64,000 nt of DNA from Sulfobacillus thermosulfidooxidans DSM 9293 (GTDB lineage: Bacteria > Bacillota > Sulfobacillia > Sulfobacillales > Sulfobacillaceae), in NCBI RefSeq assembly GCF_900176145.1, contig NZ_FWWY01000001.1, positions 1,907,819 to 1,971,818 of the forward strand, read 5' to 3'. Within the stretch, counting starts at the first letter, position 1, and every line of letters starts with the position of its first letter. Made by a program: the position numbers and the translations under genes. This document shows positions 35,661-44,631 of this stretch, piece after piece. The notes beneath the pieces are model-generated. The model was not told the DNA's origin. It saw nothing but the letters and a program-made list of their open reading frames with translations, and made no database searches.

Positions 35661-36590
35661 ATGGATAAAAATGGACGGTTTGTGCTTATCGGGAGCATTA
35701 TTATGGATATCCAACTTTTTGTGACCCACATCCCCCCTTCCGGAGGGGATGTGATGGCCTCAACTGCTATGTATTACCCAGGTGGCGGCTTTAATGTCTT
35801 ATCGGCGGTGACACGGCAAGGAATACCGGCTTTATATGCTGGGCGCATTGGTCAGGGACCCATGGGTAAACGCATAAGAGAGGTACTGCAGCAAGAAGGC
35901 ATTACTGCTCTTCATACCTATAGGGAAGGCAGCGATGATACCGGATTCGTTATCACCCTGGTTGAGCCCTCTGGGGAGCGTACGTTTGTCACGAGTCCTG
36001 GTATCGAAAGTCATATCCGGCCCGATGATTTGGTGGCGCTTAATTTAAGCCGCCATGATGTGGTCTATGTATCCGGCTATGATCTGCTTTATCCGGTATC
36101 GGGTGCGACAATTGCCGAGTATTTGACCATGATGAATGAGGAAATTCGCTTGGTTTTTGATCCCGGTCCTTTGATTGGTGACATTGCACCAGAACGCCTT
36201 GAATTCATGCGTCGCCGGGCTTGGCTTATCAGTGCTAACCGCGCAGAAATTTGCCAGTGGATGAATCAGCATGAAATTACCGAAGCAGCTGCCCTTTTAG
36301 CGTCACAACGTCCACCCCATTCGTTGGTCGTAGCCCGAGATGGTGAGAAGGGGGCATGGTTTGTCGACAATCAGGGACTTGTTCACGTCCCCCCGCGTCC
36401 AGCTCAAGTTGTGGATTTGACGGGAGCTGGAGATACCCATACAGGTGTTCTCGTCGCTTTTTTGATGGCGGGATGGTCTGTTTACGATGCGATTTGGGCT
36501 GCCAATATTGCAGCGTCCATATCGGTTGAAAAAAAAGGACCGGCCACGTCTCCTCGGCGAAAAGACATTGAAAGAATCATGAAGCGCTAG
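35661..36590 (+). CDS. PfkB-family sugar/nucleoside kinase
   Basis: This 309-residue protein starts at the ATG at 35661, with GCGAGGTAG before it; the open frame extends to 35598 inside the permease gene. It has the ribokinase fold: YPGGGFNVLSAVTRQG near residue 37 and the catalytic signature DLTGAGDTHTGVLVAFL near 250, in which the Asp of GAGD is the base. Position just after an NCS1 permease suggests a nucleoside kinase (inosine, guanosine or cytidine) rather than a sugar-phosphate kinase. Confidence 0.87.
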   Translation: MDKNGRFVLIGSIIMDIQLFVTHIPPSGGDVMASTAMYYPGGGFNVLSAVTRQGIPALYAGRIGQGPMGKRIREVLQQEGITALHTYREGSDDTGFVITLVEPSGERTFVTSPGIESHIRPDDLVALNLSRHDVVYVSGYDLLYPVSGATIAEYLTMMNEEIRLVFDPGPLIGDIAPERLEFMRRRAWLISANRAEICQWMNQHEITEAAALLASQRPPHSLVVARDGEKGAWFVDNQGLVHVPPRPAQVVDLTGAGDTHTGVLVAFLMAGWSVYDAIWAANIAASISVEKKGPATSPRRKDIERIMKR

Positions 36591-36622
36591 ATTTTAGTAT
36601 TTATATTGAGGATAGGGATAAT

Positions 36623-36660
36623 GAGGGCGAGAAACTCCGTGTTTCTTGCTCTCTTTATTT
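36623..36660 (+). terminator. Rho-independent terminator after the PfkB gene
   Basis: GAGGGCGAGAAAC (36623-36635) pairs with GTTTCTTGCTCTC (36641-36653) with two G-U pairs, followed by TTTATTTTG. Confidence 0.82.
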
Positions 36661-36734
36661 TGAATAAAAAACCTTTCTCATTGTAATGATATTTCGGCAA
36701 AATAGGTTAATTATGAATTTTACTTCAAACAGGG

Positions 36735-36803
36735 TTGAGACTTAACTTGAATACATGCTATAAGTATAACTAGAATCATAACTAGTTACAAAGAACTAGT
36801 TAT
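36735..36803 (+). promoter_or_regulatory. Promoter and ATAACTAG repeats upstream of the DASS transporter
   Basis: TTGAGA (36735-36740), 18 bases and TATAAG (36759-36764) form a plausible promoter. Just downstream ATAACTAGTT (36778-36787) and AACTAGTTAT (36794-36803) are a perfect 10-bp inverted repeat, and a further ATAACTAG lies at 36766-36773, touching the -10. This layout suits a repressor binding over the transcription start. No local regulator gene is adjacent, so the protein is unknown. Confidence 0.55.
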
Positions 36804-36905
36804 TAAGATTAGCAACTTGTGAGACAGCAGCAGAACCAATCTATCGATAAACCATACAATACCGATAATATATGGATCATATGGGTTGTCCGGGGAGGGG
36901 TGTAA

Positions 36906-38399
36906 ATGGAAGGACTGTCGCCAGATTTAGAAGTAGTCCAGCAAGATTCGGGAACAGTGGAAATGCTTCCCGTCCGACATGTGGACGTTGCGTGGACGAT
37001 GTGGGTGGGATTGGCGGCAGCGTTCGCCATTTTCTTTGCCGTATTGGAATGGCTTCCTCTCGGTTCTCAACTTGATATGCACCAACGGGCGACGTTGGCT
37101 GTCACTTTATGGGCTTGTACTATATGGATTACGGGTGCGCTACCTAAGGCCATATCGGGTCTGAGTATCCCGGTATTGCTTTATGTGAGTGGCGCAACAT
37201 CGAAATCTGTAGCTTTTGCCGGATTTACGAGTAATACCTCGCTGCTTGTGATTGGTTCATTTTTGATTGCTTCTGCCCTAAATGCCCGTCACTTAGACCG
37301 ACGCATCGCCTTAACCATTATGTCGTGGGCTAAACCCAAGATATCGAGTTTCCTGAAAACCTATATCCTCGCTCAAACCGCAACGGCGGTCATCATTCCG
37401 GCGATTGTTGCCCGTGCTGCGATCTTTCTGCCCATTGTGCAAGGTACCAATGCGTTATTGGAACCCGGGGAAAAAGGTCAACGGGCACGGCAGGCGATGA
37501 CGATGAGCGCGGTGGGATTTGCGGCGGTATTTGCTGGACCGTTGTTTTTGACGGGGTCGATGCCTAATGTCATTGTCGCGCATCAATTAAATCATCAGGC
37601 TGGTGCCCACATTTATTGGTTTCAGTGGTTTTGGTTGAATCTCCCTCTTGCCGGGTTAATTCCCATTATGTATTTTTGGACCCTGCGCCATTTCAAAATC
37701 CAAGATGTGGGATTGCGTCATGGTCCCGAGACTATTACTACCGAACGGGCGAAGCTAGGCCCACTGAATCTGACGGATAAGCTGTCATTAGGTGTGGTGG
37801 CTCTCGCCGTTGTGCTCTGGGCAACTGGTCACTGGACGCATCTTTCAACGGGTTTGGTCGCGGTGGGTGCTGCCTGTCTTTTATTCTTGCCCGGTCTGTT
37901 ATCAGGATATTGGCAGCGGATTGAACGGCATATGATGTGGGGAGTCTGGTTGTTGTTGGGAGGAGCGGTGTGTATGAGTAACGCCTTTACCGTAACCAAA
38001 ACCAACGTATGGCTTTCCCACCAGCTTCAGCACTTTTTTCCCACGGCTGATTGGCTCGTGTTATTCATTTTGGCCATTGTGACCATGCAAATCTTACGCA
38101 TTGGCATTGTTAGCAATGTGGGATCGATTGCCTTATTTACCCCCATTATCGTGACGTTAGCGATGACCTTACATTTAAATCCGGTGTCTTTTAGTATGGG
38201 CGTGCTGAACGTGGATTCTTATGCCTTGTTAATTCCGTTAGAAATTGAGGCGTGCCTCGTCGCCTATGCCTCGGGAGAATTTACCTTTGGCGAATTCTTC
38301 CGTGCTGGAGCGCCTTTAACCGCTATCGCCATCCTTTACATGGTCGTTGTCATGATCCCGTGGTGGGCTCTCATTGGTTATCCCATTTGGCAACCGTGA
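36906..38399 (+). CDS. DASS/SLC13-type anion transporter
   Basis: The 497-residue membrane protein has eleven or twelve helices and the DASS pattern: WITGALPKAISGLSIPVLL near residue 78, GFTSNTSLLVIGSFLIASAL near 108 and repeated hairpin-loop regions around SMPNVIVA and SNVGSIALFTP. The family takes up sulfate or di- and tricarboxylates with Na+ or H+. It is followed 41 bp later by a DUF3604 hydrolase, probably in the same transcript. Substrate is unknown. Confidence 0.83.
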   Translation: MEGLSPDLEVVQQDSGTVEMLPVRHVDVAWTMWVGLAAAFAIFFAVLEWLPLGSQLDMHQRATLAVTLWACTIWITGALPKAISGLSIPVLLYVSGATSKSVAFAGFTSNTSLLVIGSFLIASALNARHLDRRIALTIMSWAKPKISSFLKTYILAQTATAVIIPAIVARAAIFLPIVQGTNALLEPGEKGQRARQAMTMSAVGFAAVFAGPLFLTGSMPNVIVAHQLNHQAGAHIYWFQWFWLNLPLAGLIPIMYFWTLRHFKIQDVGLRHGPETITTERAKLGPLNLTDKLSLGVVALAVVLWATGHWTHLSTGLVAVGAACLLFLPGLLSGYWQRIERHMMWGVWLLLGGAVCMSNAFTVTKTNVWLSHQLQHFFPTADWLVLFILAIVTMQILRIGIVSNVGSIALFTPIIVTLAMTLHLNPVSFSMGVLNVDSYALLIPLEIEACLVAYASGEFTFGEFFRAGAPLTAIAILYMVVVMIPWWALIGYPIWQP

Positions 38400-38440
38400 T
38401 TTTTATCACCATTCTTCAATAAATTTAGGAGGGAACAAAG

Positions 38441-40763
38441 ATGTCTTCACTGAAAAAAACGATGGAACTCACAACGTCCACGGGGGTTTCTGAATCTTTG
38501 CCAGGATTAGTAGGACCGAAAGGTACAGACCGGGGATTGCCCTTTTTAGGGCGTCTTGATTCCCGTGTGGAATCTCTTATCGCCGGAAGTTATCAGGAAA
38601 TCGTCGTGGATTATGAAGTAGGGGCCTCTGGTATTGCCGATAGTGGGTGGTTGAAACTGACCTTTAAGTTTTATTCGGATTGGGCCCCGTTCCAAACTCA
38701 TGATCCGAGTGGCGCCAATTATTTAAGCGCGGAATACGTGCTGTGTGATCCCTTGCCGGGACAAAGTCAAAGTACCGTCAGAGATTTGAAAGTCGAGTAC
38801 TTGGTTAAAGGCCATGAGCGTCCCTATCAAAAAGCGGTGGTTGTACACGTCGTCGATGGATATCTTAAACCCGGCGATCATATTATCATTCGCTTGGGTG
38901 ATCGCCGCTTTGGCGGCCCCGGCACGCGCATTCAAACTTTTGTTGAAAAAGACTTTAGAATGCGTGCCTACGTAGATGTTCTCGGCACCTCGCGGTTTGC
39001 AGAAATTGGTGATGTGGTTTTTGACATTGTCTCCGGCCCCCCTGAAAAGGTGGTGTTAACGGGTCCGCGTTGGAGTCGCCCGGATGCGTCGATTCCGGTT
39101 CTTGCCCGTCTTGAAGATCATTGGGGCAATACCTGTACGGATGAAAGTGGACCCCTCTCGATTTTTGTCCATCATGACCATGAAACCCAAGAGATGCCAG
39201 TAAAATTATCGGAAAAGGGATGGAGCACAACACGTGTAATGCTTCCGGTAAAGGCGGTGGGTGAATACCAAATCTCAGCCCGCTATGAAATGGAGAACCA
39301 AAGTCTTGAGGCCACTCCCATCTATCTTCTTGTCGATCCCACCTGTCCCGTGCCGCGCGCATATTTTGCTGACCTGCACGTTCACAGTAATCACACGGTA
39401 GGAACTAATTCCACCGAATATAACTTTAGTTATGGTCGGGATGTTGCAGGATTAGATATTTTAGGCTATACCGCCAATGATTTTCAAATTACTGATGCCG
39501 ACTGGGCCCAAGATGTGCAGCTAGCCAATGCTTTTAGCCAAGATCATCAATTCATTTGCTTCCCGGGTATCGAATGGTGTGGTAATTCAGCTGCCGGGGG
39601 AGATCATAATGTTGTCTATTTGGGTGACAAAGCGGATATGGTGCGAGGGGTGGAATGGCATGAACATTTACGGGAGAGTATTCCCATGCCAGAAGCATGG
39701 CCTATTGACAAATTATATGAGGCTTATGCTAGTGATCCCGATAACTATTTACTGATGCCCCATGTGGGAGGAAGACGGTGCAATCTCGACTGGTATTATG
39801 AGCCTTTAGATCGATTGGTTGAAGTCCATTCGGCGTGGGGTTCCTTTCCCTGGTTGTTGGAAGATGCCATGCGCCGGGGCTATAAATTGGGGGTGGCAGC
39901 TAACGGTGATGAACATCGCGGACGTTGTGGAGGCGGTGTGCCGGGCACGGCAGTTTTTGGCACCAAAGGGGGATTAACAGGCGTACTAGCACCGGAACTG
40001 ACCAAAAAGGCGGTCGCCAAAGCCTTGAGAGATCGGCACACATGGGCCACGACGGGAGAACATGTGGTTGCGCTAATGCGGTGTGGAACATACGTCCAAG
40101 GCGATGAGTGGGAGACCCGTGATGATGCGGTGGACGTGGAATATCAACTCTTGGGTAATCAGGGATGGGAATACATTGAGATCTTTAACGGAGTGACGCG
40201 GCTTCTAGAGCGTGATCTTCACCATGACCTGGGACTCAGTTCCAAGCGTATTCATCCGTTGGGAAGGAGCGAGAATCTTTGATCGCTACCGCTGGGCAAC
40301 GTGGCGTGGAACCATTGACATTAAACGAGGGCATGTCGAGCGTTATGCTCCTTGGGGACTCGATCATCCAGCCAAAATTGTGGCATCGGAGGGACCGCGT
40401 CGTATGCGCTTTGATACGGATACCTTTGGTGATGCCGATGGCATTGAATTTTGGGTGAATGATGTCAAACGCATGGATTTTGCCATTCACGTTGAGATTC
40501 CTAATTTTAATGGGGGTACGACCATTGACTTGCATGTTAATGGGGAAATGCTCGAAACTCATAAGGGATCGGTATCGTTTGAGGTGGGGGGAATAGGACT
40601 CAAACTGGTTGTGGAGCAACTCACCGAGCAAGAACTGCCACGAGATATCAGGGGACATCTTCAGGTGGCCCTGCACCCGGGCCTAAATGGAATTTATCTG
40701 CGTGCTCGTCAACAAGATGATCACAGAGTCTTTACCAGTCCCTTGTTTATTACCAGGCAATAG
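38441..40763 (+). pseudogene. DUF3604 metal-dependent hydrolase, one apparent frameshift
   Basis: The first frame (38441-40282, after AGGAGGG) contains an N-terminal beta-rich region of about 300 residues and a PHP-like phosphoesterase domain with FADLHVHSNHTVG, GIEWCGN and the late NGDEHRGRCGGG. The C-terminal part continues in another frame, with RWEGARIFDRYRWATWRG through 40763. The frames join near 40250 by skipping one base. The repaired protein is about 774 residues, a normal DUF3604 length. The shift may be a mutation or a read error. The family is predicted to cleave phosphoesters; the adjacent anion transporter may supply the substrate or export the product. Confidence 0.75.
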
Positions 40764-40842
40764 GTCTAATGGTGCAAAAACCCGTGTGCGAGCGGGATGG
40801 TGATGTTGCTGGCTAAAAAGTGCCGGATAGAACAAAAATCGC

Positions 40843-40876
40843 AAATGGCCCTGGTGTTGTTTTACCAGGGCCATTT
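40843..40876. terminator. Bidirectional hairpin between DUF3604 and DJ-1 genes
   Basis: AAATGGCCCTGGT (40843-40855) and ACCAGGGCCATTT (40864-40876) form a perfect 13-bp stem with an eight-base loop between the convergent genes. The A- and T-ended stem can act as a terminator in both directions. Confidence 0.75.
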
Positions 40877-40935
40877 GACATATCTGGTCCAATTCCAGGG
40901 CATAGCATCCTAGCCATTTCGAAATATCATGGGCG

Positions 40936-41552
40936 TCATAATGACGTCAAAGAAGGCGTTTTCCCAGCCAATTGAGCCGAGAACTGCAGGTAAGTCGCAA
41001 GACGGCATGGCAAAGGGATTACGGGAGCTTTCTCTTTGAGCATGTTCATAAAAGCCCGCATCCACTGGGGGTGATCAGGCCAAGCCCGCGCTGAGACCAT
41101 ACGGCCATCAATGACGGCGGCTCCGTCAACAAACCGAGCGCCAGTGGCCTCTACATCAGATTTCAAGGCCGGGTAAGTGGCCGATGTTCTGCCGGTCATA
41201 ACATGGGCCGCGGCTAAAGCGATCGGTGCATGACAAATTTGAGCGACGGGTTTTTCGGTCTGAAAAAAATGACAAAATCCGGGTCATTGCGAATATACTC
41301 GGGGGCACGTTCACCTGGGATAACGACGGCAACATATTCCTCGGGACGCACATCTTTGAAGGCGATGGGGGCTTCAATACGGTACCCAGGTGTTGTCAAA
41401 CCCCGGTTCAAATCATGTAGGACGGTTTCGAGAACCTTTTTACTGGAAGCCGCAATGTCGACATCATAACCTTCTTCTTGAAATCGTTGAAATGGATACA
41501 TGACCTCAAGGGATTCGGTGCCGTCGCCTGTAAGAATGAGAACGCGTGGCAT
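40936..41552 (-). pseudogene. DJ-1/PfpI-family protein, frameshift at a homopolymer
   Basis: The N-terminal frame MPRVLILTGDGTESLEV and GERAPEYIRND matches the DJ-1/PfpI fold. The nucleophile elbow AQICHAPIALAAA appears only in the second frame, which continues with MTGRTSATYPALKSDVEATG. The frames meet at the seven-A run at 41263-41269 (poly-T on the coding strand), reading DFVIFFQTEKPVAQICHAP when corrected, quoted here in parts. The product would be about 205 residues, with a C-terminal tail some 20 residues longer than usual. Without correction the nucleophilic Cys is lost. Family members act as glyoxalases, deglycases or chaperones; the role here is unknown. Confidence 0.75.
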
Positions 41553-41704
41553 CAAAGATGAAAGGCGCTCCAAGAGCGTCTGCCGCGTGCATGGCCATAT
41601 GAATTAACACACCGGTTCGTAAAGGACCCGCTGACAATGGATGAAGCAGAAAATCTCGGTATCAGAGGTATAATACAAGACATATTGCACGAGGAGGACA
41701 TAGT

Positions 41705-42415
41705 GTGCCAAAGAAAACGATTTACATTCGTGACACCGATATGCCCTTATGGGAACAGGCTGAGTCCCTTGCGACGGGGGAAAGTGTTTCGGCGATTTTA
41801 ACAGAAGCGTTACAGCAATATCTCGAAGGCTTCCGGCCTGTCTATGCCACCATTAAGCTTCGTGGCGCATCTTTGGCATTTCGTGCCCGGGTTCATCCAG
41901 CCAGTGGAGGATGGCTCGTGGCAATCTCCGAGAAGTCAGACATGGTGAGGGCAATGAGTGAAGCGCAAATTGTCTTGCCTCAGAACATGCCCACAAAAGA
42001 TGACGCCTGGCTATGGTTGGCACCGCATCAGATCGATTATATGTTCGTAGAATTGCCCTCGTCGTTAGGAAGTATGGACTTTCGAGAATATGCAAGAAGG
42101 GCGTGGCCGATTTTGGTGAAACGTCTGTTTGCCCAACAAACCCTCACCTATGGAGAACTAGGAGAACTTTTGGGAGGACTTCATCCCTACCGCCAAGTGC
42201 CTCAGGTGCTAGACATCATTGAAAAATGGTGTCTGGAACATGGTTATGGGGATTTGACGGCCATGGTCGTCAGTAAGACGACGGGTCTACCCGGCACGGA
42301 TTATTGGCAGCAAAATGGCTGGGCGGGAATTCCCGTAGCCGAACAAGTGGAGCGCTGGAAAAAGGCGCAACAGCAGATGATTCAACAGCAGTGGCCCGAG
42401 GAAGCTCCCTTTTAA
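41705..42415 (+). CDS. EXLDI-like N-terminal domain fused to an unknown C-terminal domain
   Basis: The 236-residue protein starts at GTG 41705, eight bases after GAGGAGGA. Residues 1-60 (KTIYIRDTDMPLWEQAE then VSAILTEALQQYL) look like a ribbon-helix-helix type EXLDI protein. The C-terminal half, with LTYGELGELLGGLHPYRQVP and TAMVVSKTTGLPG then YWQQNGW, matches a small conserved domain seen in hypothetical proteins of many bacteria that may be winged-helix-like. There is no membrane segment. A role in DNA binding is possible. TATAAT at 41669-41674 lies at a good -10 distance, but no clear -35 accompanies it. Confidence 0.65.
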   Translation: MPKKTIYIRDTDMPLWEQAESLATGESVSAILTEALQQYLEGFRPVYATIKLRGASLAFRARVHPASGGWLVAISEKSDMVRAMSEAQIVLPQNMPTKDDAWLWLAPHQIDYMFVELPSSLGSMDFREYARRAWPILVKRLFAQQTLTYGELGELLGGLHPYRQVPQVLDIIEKWCLEHGYGDLTAMVVSKTTGLPGTDYWQQNGWAGIPVAEQVERWKKAQQQMIQQQWPEEAPF

Positions 42416-42442
42416 CGTACACTAAATCACCCAGGTTGATTC

Positions 42443-43216
42443 ATGTCTTATCCGAGAACCTCGGGGGAGGGGATTTCGATAAACGACGATATGTTTTCTC
42501 AAAGCGCCTATCCGATTCGCTTTGAGTGGGGACCAGAAGGTGTTGACCGTTTAGCACCTCTCTCAGGCGTGGTGGTTATTGTGGATGTGTTATCTTTTTG
42601 CACCTCCGTGGATATCGCCGTGTCAAAAGATGCCATGGTTTTTCCGTATCGGTACCACGACCAATCAGCTTCGGCATTTGCTCAATCTATTCATGCCTTG
42701 TTAGCCGACAAGCGTGGCCAGGGATTCTCGTTGTCTCCGAGTTCATTATTGTCGCTGCCTTCCCAATCGCGGATTGTTTTGCCATCGCCAAATGGCTCAA
42801 CGTGTACAGTGCTCGCACAAGAAAACGGGGCTTTAGTCATAGCCGGCTGTCTACGCAACGCTAGCCAGGTCGCGGCTTTCATCAAGCGTCATTATGCCCA
42901 TGAGACGATTAGTGTGATCGCATGCGGGGAACAATGGCCTAACGGCCGTTTACGGCCGGCGCTTGAAGATTTTCTGGGAGCGGGGGCCATTTTGAGTCAA
43001 TTAGATCCCTGGGCACTGTCTGTGGAAGCTCAGGTTGCGGCCTGGGCTTTTCAAAACGCCCAAGCGAATTTGTCAAACATCATCATGCAGTCGTCATCCG
43101 GTCGAGAACTCACGGTCAAAGGTTTTACCGCTGACGTCTTGATCGCTAGTGAATGCAATGTGAGCACCGTGATTCCTGTGTTGAAAGATGGAGCCTATGT
43201 TGGGGCATCGTTATGA
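42443..43216 (+). CDS. comB: ComB-family 2-phosphosulfolactate phosphatase-like protein
   Basis: The protein of up to 257 residues has the ComB pattern: VVVIVDVLSFCTSVDIA near residue 35, LPSPNGSTCTVLAQ near 115, VIAGCLRNASQVA near 135, VIACGEQWPNGRLRPALEDFLGAGAI near 175 (quoted in part: ACGEQWPNGRLRPALEDF). In methanogens ComB removes phosphate from 2-phosphosulfolactate in coenzyme M synthesis; in other bacteria the family is widespread without a known role. The start may be ATG 42443 or ATG 42491, since GGGGGAGGGG lies between them at an unusual distance. It is a stand-alone gene in front of a strong terminator. Confidence 0.8.
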   Translation: MSYPRTSGEGISINDDMFSQSAYPIRFEWGPEGVDRLAPLSGVVVIVDVLSFCTSVDIAVSKDAMVFPYRYHDQSASAFAQSIHALLADKRGQGFSLSPSSLLSLPSQSRIVLPSPNGSTCTVLAQENGALVIAGCLRNASQVAAFIKRHYAHETISVIACGEQWPNGRLRPALEDFLGAGAILSQLDPWALSVEAQVAAWAFQNAQANLSNIIMQSSSGRELTVKGFTADVLIASECNVSTVIPVLKDGAYVGASL

Positions 43217-43295
43217 TGTCGACTATGTATAGATGTCTTCCTGGGACAGATGTTGCACAGATGTCTAGCACGTATAGAAGATATGATTTGTAAGC

Positions 43296-43335
43296 AAATC
43301 CCCGTCCCTTGAGGTTTTTTGGTGGACGGGGATTT
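43296..43335. terminator. Bidirectional terminator between comB and the thioredoxin-like gene
   Basis: AAATCCCCGTCC (43296-43307) pairs exactly with GGACGGGGATTT (43324-43335), with a 16-base loop containing TTTTTT. The A- and T-flanked 12-bp stem serves both converging genes. Confidence 0.8.
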
Positions 43336-43411
43336 AAACTTATATCACCAGGCGGGGAGAAGCATACCATTCAGAACAAGATCTTTTTTGGAAACTGCCC
43401 CTTTTCCTCCG

Positions 43412-44605
43412 TTATGATGCGGACTTTGTCGCTGGCAAATGGGCACGAATATCTTGAATCAATGCATTCCAAGAAATCAGGCCCTCATGATACCACAGAA
43501 TTCGACCCGATGAAGAAACTAACACTTGCGTTGGGATCCCAGAGACGCCGTACAAGTCGGAGATTTTGCCATGATTGTCGAGGGCGACGGGAAAGGGCAG
43601 ATGAAGGCGGTTCGCATAGGCCACCACATGGGCTGTCGAGGATTCCGATAAACGTAAATCAATTGCCACAACCTGCGGATACTGGGGATGGCTTTTATCC
43701 CAGCGTTCAAGATGAGCGAGGGTGGGCATTTCTTCTTGGCAATCAGGACACCAGGTAGCAAAGAAATCGAGAAGGCGAATAGGGCTACCAGAACCTACAC
43801 TCACTGAGCCACTCTTTCCCCCTGGCATGATGGCGGGAAGGGTAAATGAACGGTTGACGCTCTCGGAGGGACCAATGGTGGTGGGATAATAAGCGAGTTC
43901 ACGGGCTGGGGGAATCGTCAAAGCCGGATGGCCCGGAAGTAAAGGGACCACGTGCTCAAGAATATTATGGACCTGCGCTCCAATGGCTTTGGTGGAGGTG
44001 CTCGGCGAATTCAAATAGACCCAATGTTCATGTCCATGAGGGCCAATGACAAAAACCCCTGGGGTATGACTGATTAAGGAACCGTGAATAATTTGGGTCT
44101 GCATAAAATAGTGATGCCATACCGACGTCAGTTCGCTTGGCGTACCCGTGAGAAATTGCCAGTTATGAAGCATATGATTGGCCTTTGAAAATTGGTAAAC
44201 ATCTTGTGTTGAGGTCGTTACCGGATTGGCATTAATAGCGACAAAGGCCACTTGATTTTTATGGGAACCCAGGTCATATTGGACGTTACGCATAATGACG
44301 GCCATCAAGGGACTGACGGTGTTGCCCGCACTATTGACAAAGCCCATAACTACAACTTTTCCACGAAATGATTGCATGGAGAACGGCTGGCCAAATTGAT
44401 TAGTCAACAGAAAATTGGGGGCAGGAATATCCTTGATGGGAGCACCTGGATCGACGGACGCTGGTTGACTGGGTGGTGTCGATACCGAATTTGGGTTGGC
44501 TGCAGCAATATGAACGGACGACACGGCTTTGTACACGGCAAAGCCGACCGCCATTAAGACAGCGAGAATTCCCAAAGAAATTGACCATAAAGTTGTTTTA
44601 CGCAT
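43412..44605 (-). CDS. Membrane-anchored protein with degenerate SCO-like and intact TlpA-like thioredoxin domains
   Basis: This 397-residue protein starts at the ATG ending at 44605 after GGAGG. Residues 5-27 are a membrane anchor. A first thioredoxin-fold domain (about 60-210) resembles SCO1/SenC (FLLTNQFGQPFSMQSFRGK and VVVMGFVNSAG) but lacks the CxxxC copper site, which reads NSAGNTVSP. The second (about 260-390) is TlpA/ResA-like, with the redox motif DFFATWCPDCQEEMP and GVSGIPTQVLV. It follows ccdA by 26 bases, so it likely receives electrons from CcdA to reduce extracytoplasmic disulfides, for example in cytochrome c or cytochrome oxidase maturation. Confidence 0.85.
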   Translation of the reverse strand: MRKTTLWSISLGILAVLMAVGFAVYKAVSSVHIAAANPNSVSTPPSQPASVDPGAPIKDIPAPNFLLTNQFGQPFSMQSFRGKVVVMGFVNSAGNTVSPLMAVIMRNVQYDLGSHKNQVAFVAINANPVTTSTQDVYQFSKANHMLHNWQFLTGTPSELTSVWHHYFMQTQIIHGSLISHTPGVFVIGPHGHEHWVYLNSPSTSTKAIGAQVHNILEHVVPLLPGHPALTIPPARELAYYPTTIGPSESVNRSFTLPAIMPGGKSGSVSVGSGSPIRLLDFFATWCPDCQEEMPTLAHLERWDKSHPQYPQVVAIDLRLSESSTAHVVAYANRLHLPFPVALDNHGKISDLYGVSGIPTQVLVSSSGRILWYHEGLISWNALIQDIRAHLPATKSAS

Positions 44606-44631
44606 AACGGAAAACCTCCACTTTACTTGCT

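Noticed and set aside
41263-41269. Programmed frameshifting in the DJ-1 gene
   Set aside because: DJ-1 genes are not known to use it and no stimulator structure is evident; a homopolymer read error or mutation is simpler.
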